Origin: Parachlorella kessleri
Lineage: Eukaryota > Chlorophyta > Trebouxiophyceae > Chlorellales > Chlorellaceae
Direction: 5' to 3'
Length of the DNA: 22,638 nucleotides
Assembly: GCA_001598975.1 (NCBI GenBank)
Contig: BBXU01002953.1
Location: forward strand, 1-22,638
The notes under the pieces are model-generated. The model saw only the letters and a program-made list of their open reading frames with translations, did no database searches and was not told the DNA's origin. Shown one piece after another: positions 18,314-22,638 of this stretch (its first letter is position 1; every line of letters begins with the position of its first letter). A program made the position numbers and the translations under genes.

Positions 18314-18954
18314 TGTTGAAGCTTTCTGGGGGGGTGGTGGGGGGTTACTGGCCATGGCGTCCTTGAAGGACTGCGCCAACGCCTGCCATGAGACTTTAGG
18401 GTCATCCTGCCTACTGTGCTGAGCAGCTGGTGCCTACCACCCGGTAGGGCTTTGAAGGACAGGCCGTCCTTATTGCTGGGCCGCGCCTGTGATGATTTGA
18501 TTCGGCCACCTGTGCCTGCCACCTGACGTTCTTCTTGGACGCCTCTGCTGACTGGTGTGCGCCTTGCTTCCCTGGCTGCACATCTCTTCCCGTAATATGA
18601 CCTGGGTCTTCTTCCGCTGTTGTTGAAAGACTGTCAAGGCTGGGCTATGTCCAGCTCTTCAGTAGTATTGCTTGCCTACCTACGTTTAGCCGGGTGCAGT
18701 GTTATGTCTTGCTTGTTCATCTGTTGCCTGTGCTGCTCAGCGTCAGGCTTCTCGTGTGCCTGTGGACCGTTGTTAGTACCTGGGATTCATCACCTGTTGC
18801 GCTTGTCAAGCTGTCATGCTTGTAACGTTGCTCCTGCTGGTCGCCCTGTTGGGGGGGGGGGAGGGTGACTCGCATTACTCACCATCCGCTACAAAAGAGT
18901 ATTCCATCTCATTCTAGATCTAAGGATCATCCCACCTACTGACGGTCATCAAAG
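18314..18954. other. C3 3' flank / intergenic
   Basis: About 640 bp between the C3 stop and the phosphatase start. It contains a G-rich tract near 18328-18345, a run of about eleven G at 18851-18861 and TGTAA at 18821. A short frame at 18354-18422 reads SLKDCANACHETLGSSC, a cysteine spacing reminiscent of PAN modules (see findings). Otherwise no gene. Confidence 0.5.
18821..18825 (+). terminator. Candidate polyadenylation signal TGTAA for C3
   Basis: TGTAA occurs 508 bp after the C3 stop, compatible with the long 3' UTRs common in green algae. Short motif, moderate confidence only. Confidence 0.35.
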
Positions 18955-20295
18955 ATGCAGGGCGCCGAGCTGCAAAATACATATTTCTTATTGAGGCATG
19001 GCAGAAGCACTGCGAACGAGCACGACATGATCGTGAGCCATCTAGTAAGCAACCCGTGCCTTTCACTTCTGTACCACTACATTGGCCCAGGCGTAGCTTG
19101 TGAGGGTATTGGTAGGAGCACGGCATTGCTAGCTTTTGCTAGGTTGCAGAGCTCTGTCATTCCCCCAACTATTTGCGACGAATGCTCGTAGGAGAACGGA
19201 AAGGACCTAAAGTATGGCTTGACAGAGGTTGGCAGGCAGCAAGCACTGGCAGCTGGGTAAGGTGAAAACATGGCTGACCTGCTGCCCAGTGTATCAGCAG
19301 AGAGTTCCCCAACTTTTTTGAGAATGCCTTCCAGCAAATCATTTGATTGTCGTCCACCTTGTCTTTAATGGAAATGCGAGTGACAGGAAGGGGTCAGACA
19401 GCAGACCTTGTCTTTGTAGGCTACAGCTGAGAGAGCAGCTGGAGGCGGCAGGAGTAGGAGGGCACCTATGCGTGTATACCTCGCCATTCAGCAGGACCCT
19501 GCAGACAGCACAGCTGGCTGCGAGCCAGCTAGGCGCGGACAGCCATATCCAGGTGAGTAACAACTCCTTAGAATGGTTTGTTTGTCGGGGTATTTGCCAG
19601 TCAAGCTTTGCAGCAGCTGCAGCCAAAGCCGGCAATGACCAAGCAGCCCTTGCGCGGGCCAAACAAGGATCGGACAGCAGGAACAAGTGGTCTATATTCT
19701 GCCCCAGTTGCTCCACCCTGCTCAGGAAGCAGTGGAGCTACGCGAACGCCACTTTGGTGACTACGAGCTTCAATCTTGCAGCAACTACGAAACAGTTTGG
19801 GCTGCTGACGCAGCAGAAACCAGCGCTCGACCTCCAGGTAAGGACAAGCAGCAATGAGGCGGCGCAGTAGCTTATCGTGTGGCTATTGGCACATTGCACC
19901 TCTGCTGCAGCCTTGCAGGCAGCAAGTCTGGCCCAGGGGCAGCATGCGACTGCGTGTGTCAAAGCTGGCTAAGCACTGTCCTGCCTCTGCTCTGCCGGCC
20001 CACGTAGAAACCGTGCCAGTAGGTGCAGTTCTGCGTCTGCTAACAGCCTATATTTTTATGGCCTGCCTGTCTGCCTGCAGGTGGTGGCGAAAGCGTGCAA
20101 GACGTGGCAGCTCGCATGAAGGAGCTGATAGCCAGGCTGGAGCGATCCCACCAGGGCTATCAGATCCTGCTGGTGTCGCATGGGGATGCCTTGTCTATCC
20201 TGGCAGCGGTGATGCTGGGAACCGACCTGCAGAGTCACCGTCAGCATGGGTTGCCCAATTGCGGGATGCTTCGGATCCCTGCTGCCCAGCTGTAG
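18955..20295 (+). CDS. Histidine phosphatase superfamily protein (phosphoglycerate-mutase-like)
   Basis: Five in-phase exons: 18955-19044, 19192-19256, 19420-19552, 19726-19837 and 20081-20295 (TAG), 204 aa. The N-terminal LLRHGRSTAN (residues 12-21) is the RHG phosphohistidine motif with His15 as nucleophile. YTSPFSRTLQTAQ (71-83) supplies the conserved phosphate-pocket Arg77. LRERHFGDYE (101-110) carries the acidic donor candidate Glu103. VSHGD (165-169) carries the second catalytic His167. GGGESVQDV matches the family's pre-helix motif. Length fits small soluble phosphatases of this branch rather than glycolytic cofactor-dependent mutase (about 250 aa). Many relatives have unknown substrates, so a mutase role should not be assumed. 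No targeting peptide is evident, so probably cytosolic. Independent of the flanking secreted proteins. Confidence 0.9.
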
Positions 20296-20901
20296 AGAGT
20301 TACAATGTTCGCCGGCATTGTGTCCTTTCCTTGCGCTGCACCACTTGATTGCTTTATCTGCGATGGAGTGTGAACTGATATTTAAGTTGTGTGCCTTTCT
20401 GCACCGGAAAGACCTTGGGGCTGCTGTGCATAACCCTGGGGAGGTGTACGGAAAGCAAGCCGTCTTTTGCCATCAGTCTAGGCGCAGAAGAGCAGCATAT
20501 GTCGCAGACATGGATTTACATATGATGATGTCACATTATTTTGTTAAACTGTGTACTTTCCATTTCTTGTTTGGTTGCACGCGACAAGGAGGAGTCAGAC
20601 ATTAGTTGCATTTTACACTTGCACTGTCAACGGGGTTTGTGTAACGAAGGTAATCTTGGACGGCAGAGGCCAGCGTGCGTATCTGCTATCTATTTGCCTT
20701 AGCAGTGCTCTTGCAAGTGTGGCAGATGTGGCAGACATAGACTGAGCTAAGCTAGATGAGTAACCTCAGACTCATCAGCATGTCAAACAAAATTTCCTAC
20801 AGCCAATCTTTCAGGCAAGGTCCCTTCAGTAGGCCAACGACCTGAGCAAGAAATGCATAAATTGAGTCGCTCGCAAGGGCGCCCTTGACCTCGCCTTGCA
20901 T
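20296..20901. other. Intergenic region phosphatase / Gln-rich gene
   Basis: About 600 bp holding the phosphatase 3' UTR (TGTAA at 20640) and the upstream region of the Gln-rich gene. AT content is higher than in neighbouring exons. No further gene seen. Confidence 0.5.
20640..20644 (+). terminator. Candidate polyadenylation signal TGTAA for the phosphatase gene
   Basis: TGTAA lies 345 bp after the phosphatase stop codon. Position suits a green-algal 3' UTR. Confidence 0.45.
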
Positions 20902-22638
20902 ATGGAACACGTTGCTGATCAGTTGTTCAGCCTCGACTTTGCGGACTGGTCAGCCCTGCGGCCCTGCTCTGGTGACACAAAGTTGCTGAGGGAGAACAAG
21001 AAGGCCACACTTTCAAGGATTCGAGAGGTAAGTAACCTCGGCCCACAGCTTTGTACCAGATGTCATGCGAACTCCCAGCCTGACGTCGTCAAGCCCAAGG
21101 GTGCAGGTGTATGTCAGCCTGCTAGCCCGTGGAGGTGAAGTTCCTGCCTGGCCCCCAGAGCCGCAAGAAAAGGTTGAACCAGGGGCAGCAGTGGGGCATG
21201 GCCTGCCAGGACCCGGCGTGGCAGAGCAGCACTTGCCGCTTGCCACTCTTACAACAAACCCGCCCAGCCGAGCAGCGCCTGGGCTGCGTGCTGCACCTGA
21301 TGGCACGCTTGCTCTGTTCCCCAGCCTTGCCGCACTAGACGAATGCCTCACACCAGCCGTTGCCCAGTCAGCGCCAGGAGCTGATGGGGAACTCAGGTGA
21401 GCACTAGGCAGGTTTCTGCATCTAGGTGCAACGGTGCTCCCCAGTACTACCTTCTCTCACTACTGATGGTGCTAAATATCGTTACCGGTGATGACAACCT
21501 GTGCGCAGCCCACGCAGAAGTGGTACACCCAGCTGGCGGCTCTCGATGCGATGCAGGGCCAAGAGTGACCGTAACTTGAGGCCAAGGTCCCGCCAGGCCC
21601 CTGAGCCCTCCGCAGCACTCACAGCACAGGGTCTCAAGCTGGCGCCACCTGCCAACTCCCCAGCGGAGTTCCTCCGCCAACATGTTAGCTTGCAGCCAGC
21701 AGGGCTGCCTGGGCGGCAGCAGAAGCGATGGCGGAAGCAGCAGCAGCATCAGCAACAGCAGGAGGCAGAGACTGACCAGCCGCGACAAGGCAGGCAGTGG
21801 CGGGCGCAGTCTCACATAGCCAAGGCACTGAGCGGCAAGACGGGTCGCAGGCGGGGCCGTGGGGTGAGCAGCAGCTTTGCCTTCTCTCCCTTCTCGCAGC
21901 AGGAGCAGGCCTTCGGCTCGCTACCCCTGGACGGCGCTGCTGGTGGGCCTTTGCCAGGCCACAGGCTCAGCAGGATGGGCACAGCTGGAGCTACCTCCCA
22001 AGCTGTGGATGCCCTCAAGTGGGGAGCTGGTGCCGGTTGTGGTTTGGAAGGTGCCCCTGGTGCGGCTCTGAGTCATCGGGTGCAGCAGAGTGACACCGCT
22101 GAGGCGGGGTCGCTGTCACAGCCACAGCCACAGCGGCAGCAGCAGGAGCGGGCACCAGATGCCCTTTCACATCAAGAGCTGGGCAAGCCGGCTCACGACC
22201 ACCATGACGCAGGAGACAGCTCCTCTCAGCCTGAAGCCTTGGCGCATGCCACCATTGCACAAGAGCAACAACAGCAGCAGCAGCAGCCTCATTCCAACAG
22301 CCTCACTCATAAGCCTCAATTGCAGCCTGACCGGCAGTCCTTTGGCGGCAGTACCGAGCCTAGCCTCCAAGGGCCACAGGCCAGCCAGGGGGCTCTATTT
22401 GGTGACTACACCCTGCCGCCACCGTCGAACATTCCCCCGCCAGTGCCCTTTGGTTCGTCCACGGAGCCAGATGCTGCAAGTCCCACGTCGCAGCAGGGCC
22501 AGCAGCGACAGTCGGGGGCCTCACCGCCGCCGGCTGCTGTGAGTGGCAGTGCTACAGCGCAGCCTGCCGGTTGCAGCCATGCACAGCATGAGCAGCAGCA
22601 GCAGCAGGCTGAGCAGGTGCAGCAGCAACAGCAGGCTG
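20902..22638 (+). CDS. Unrecognised Gln/Pro-rich protein, 5' part (runs off right edge)
   Basis: Three in-phase exons are visible: 20902-21027 (ATG, ends GAG|GTAAGT), 21107-21396 (ends CTCAG|GTGAGC) and 21509 to the window end. The third stays open for 376 codons with no stop, so this is real coding sequence whose end lies outside. The N-terminal 42 residues (MEHVADQLFSLDFADWS...) are charged and look folded. The rest is low complexity: Gln tracts of 3-5 residues, a basic KTGRRRGRG patch and a Pro-rich PPPSNIPPPVPFG stretch. Such composition is common in nuclear regulators and RNA-binding scaffolds of green algae, but no domain is recognised and I assign no function. Tandem acceptors at 21508 and 21517 differ by 9 bp in frame. 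Translation could also begin in an unseen upstream exon. Confidence 0.7.

Noticed and set aside
18955..20295. Naming the histidine phosphatase as a glycolytic phosphoglycerate mutase
   Set aside because: At 204 aa it is shorter than cofactor-dependent mutases, and most small relatives are phosphatases with other or unknown substrates; motifs support only the superfamily.
1..22638. tRNA, rRNA, CRISPR arrays or intact transposons
   Set aside because: Looked for cloverleaf-like blocks, regular spaced repeats, long terminal repeats and transposase or reverse transcriptase motifs; none was convincing.

Overview
The window looks like nuclear DNA of a green alga (Chlorophyta, probably Chlorophyceae or Trebouxiophyceae; I cannot narrow it further). 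The genes are dense and intron-rich, with 5 to 11 short coding exons each. Most splice sites are GT-AG with GCAG acceptors. The polyadenylation motif TGTAA lies downstream of several stop codons. Base composition is moderately GC-rich with simple repeats. There is no sign of bacterial operons, rRNA, tRNA, CRISPR or an obvious transposon. Only conceptual splicing makes sense of the sequence: unspliced single-frame ORFs mostly show fragments or antisense shadows.

Left third (1-6760, minus strand): two tandem paralogues of a GT61-like glycosyltransferase. Copy A (coding 2948 down to 346) loses its last exon off the left edge. Copy B (6760 down to 3464) is complete. Both start with a type II membrane anchor, which predicts a Golgi enzyme, and both carry an HGGAGPN block typical of GT61. 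The duplicated unit includes about 300 bp of upstream DNA with a conserved TGACGTCC.

Middle (7761-18313, plus strand): three tandem paralogues (called C1, C2, C3) of a secreted, cysteine-rich protein. Each has a signal peptide predicted to be cut exactly before a histidine (G|HSV(L/M)TC). Each also has an internal VEWPS(Y/L)GHG or LEWPSYGHG histidine and a late W-x-Y...EWYxTCWDA segment. This is the layout of a copper lytic polysaccharide monooxygenase (LPMO) with a histidine brace. I recognise no named family, so I propose an undescribed or poorly described algal LPMO-like group. Exon lengths match almost exactly between copies, including a conserved non-canonical GC-AG intron. C3 alone is extended by a Pro/Ser-rich linker and a PAN/Apple-like domain.

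Right part (18955-22638, plus strand): a complete 5-exon histidine phosphatase (phosphoglycerate-mutase-like, 204 aa), then the 5' part of an unrecognised Gln-rich protein that runs off the right edge with at least 376 open codons in its third exon.

The GT61 copy B and the first LPMO-like gene are divergently arranged around about 1 kb. A shared role in cell-wall or extracellular glycan building and remodelling is plausible, but it is inference from position and family only.
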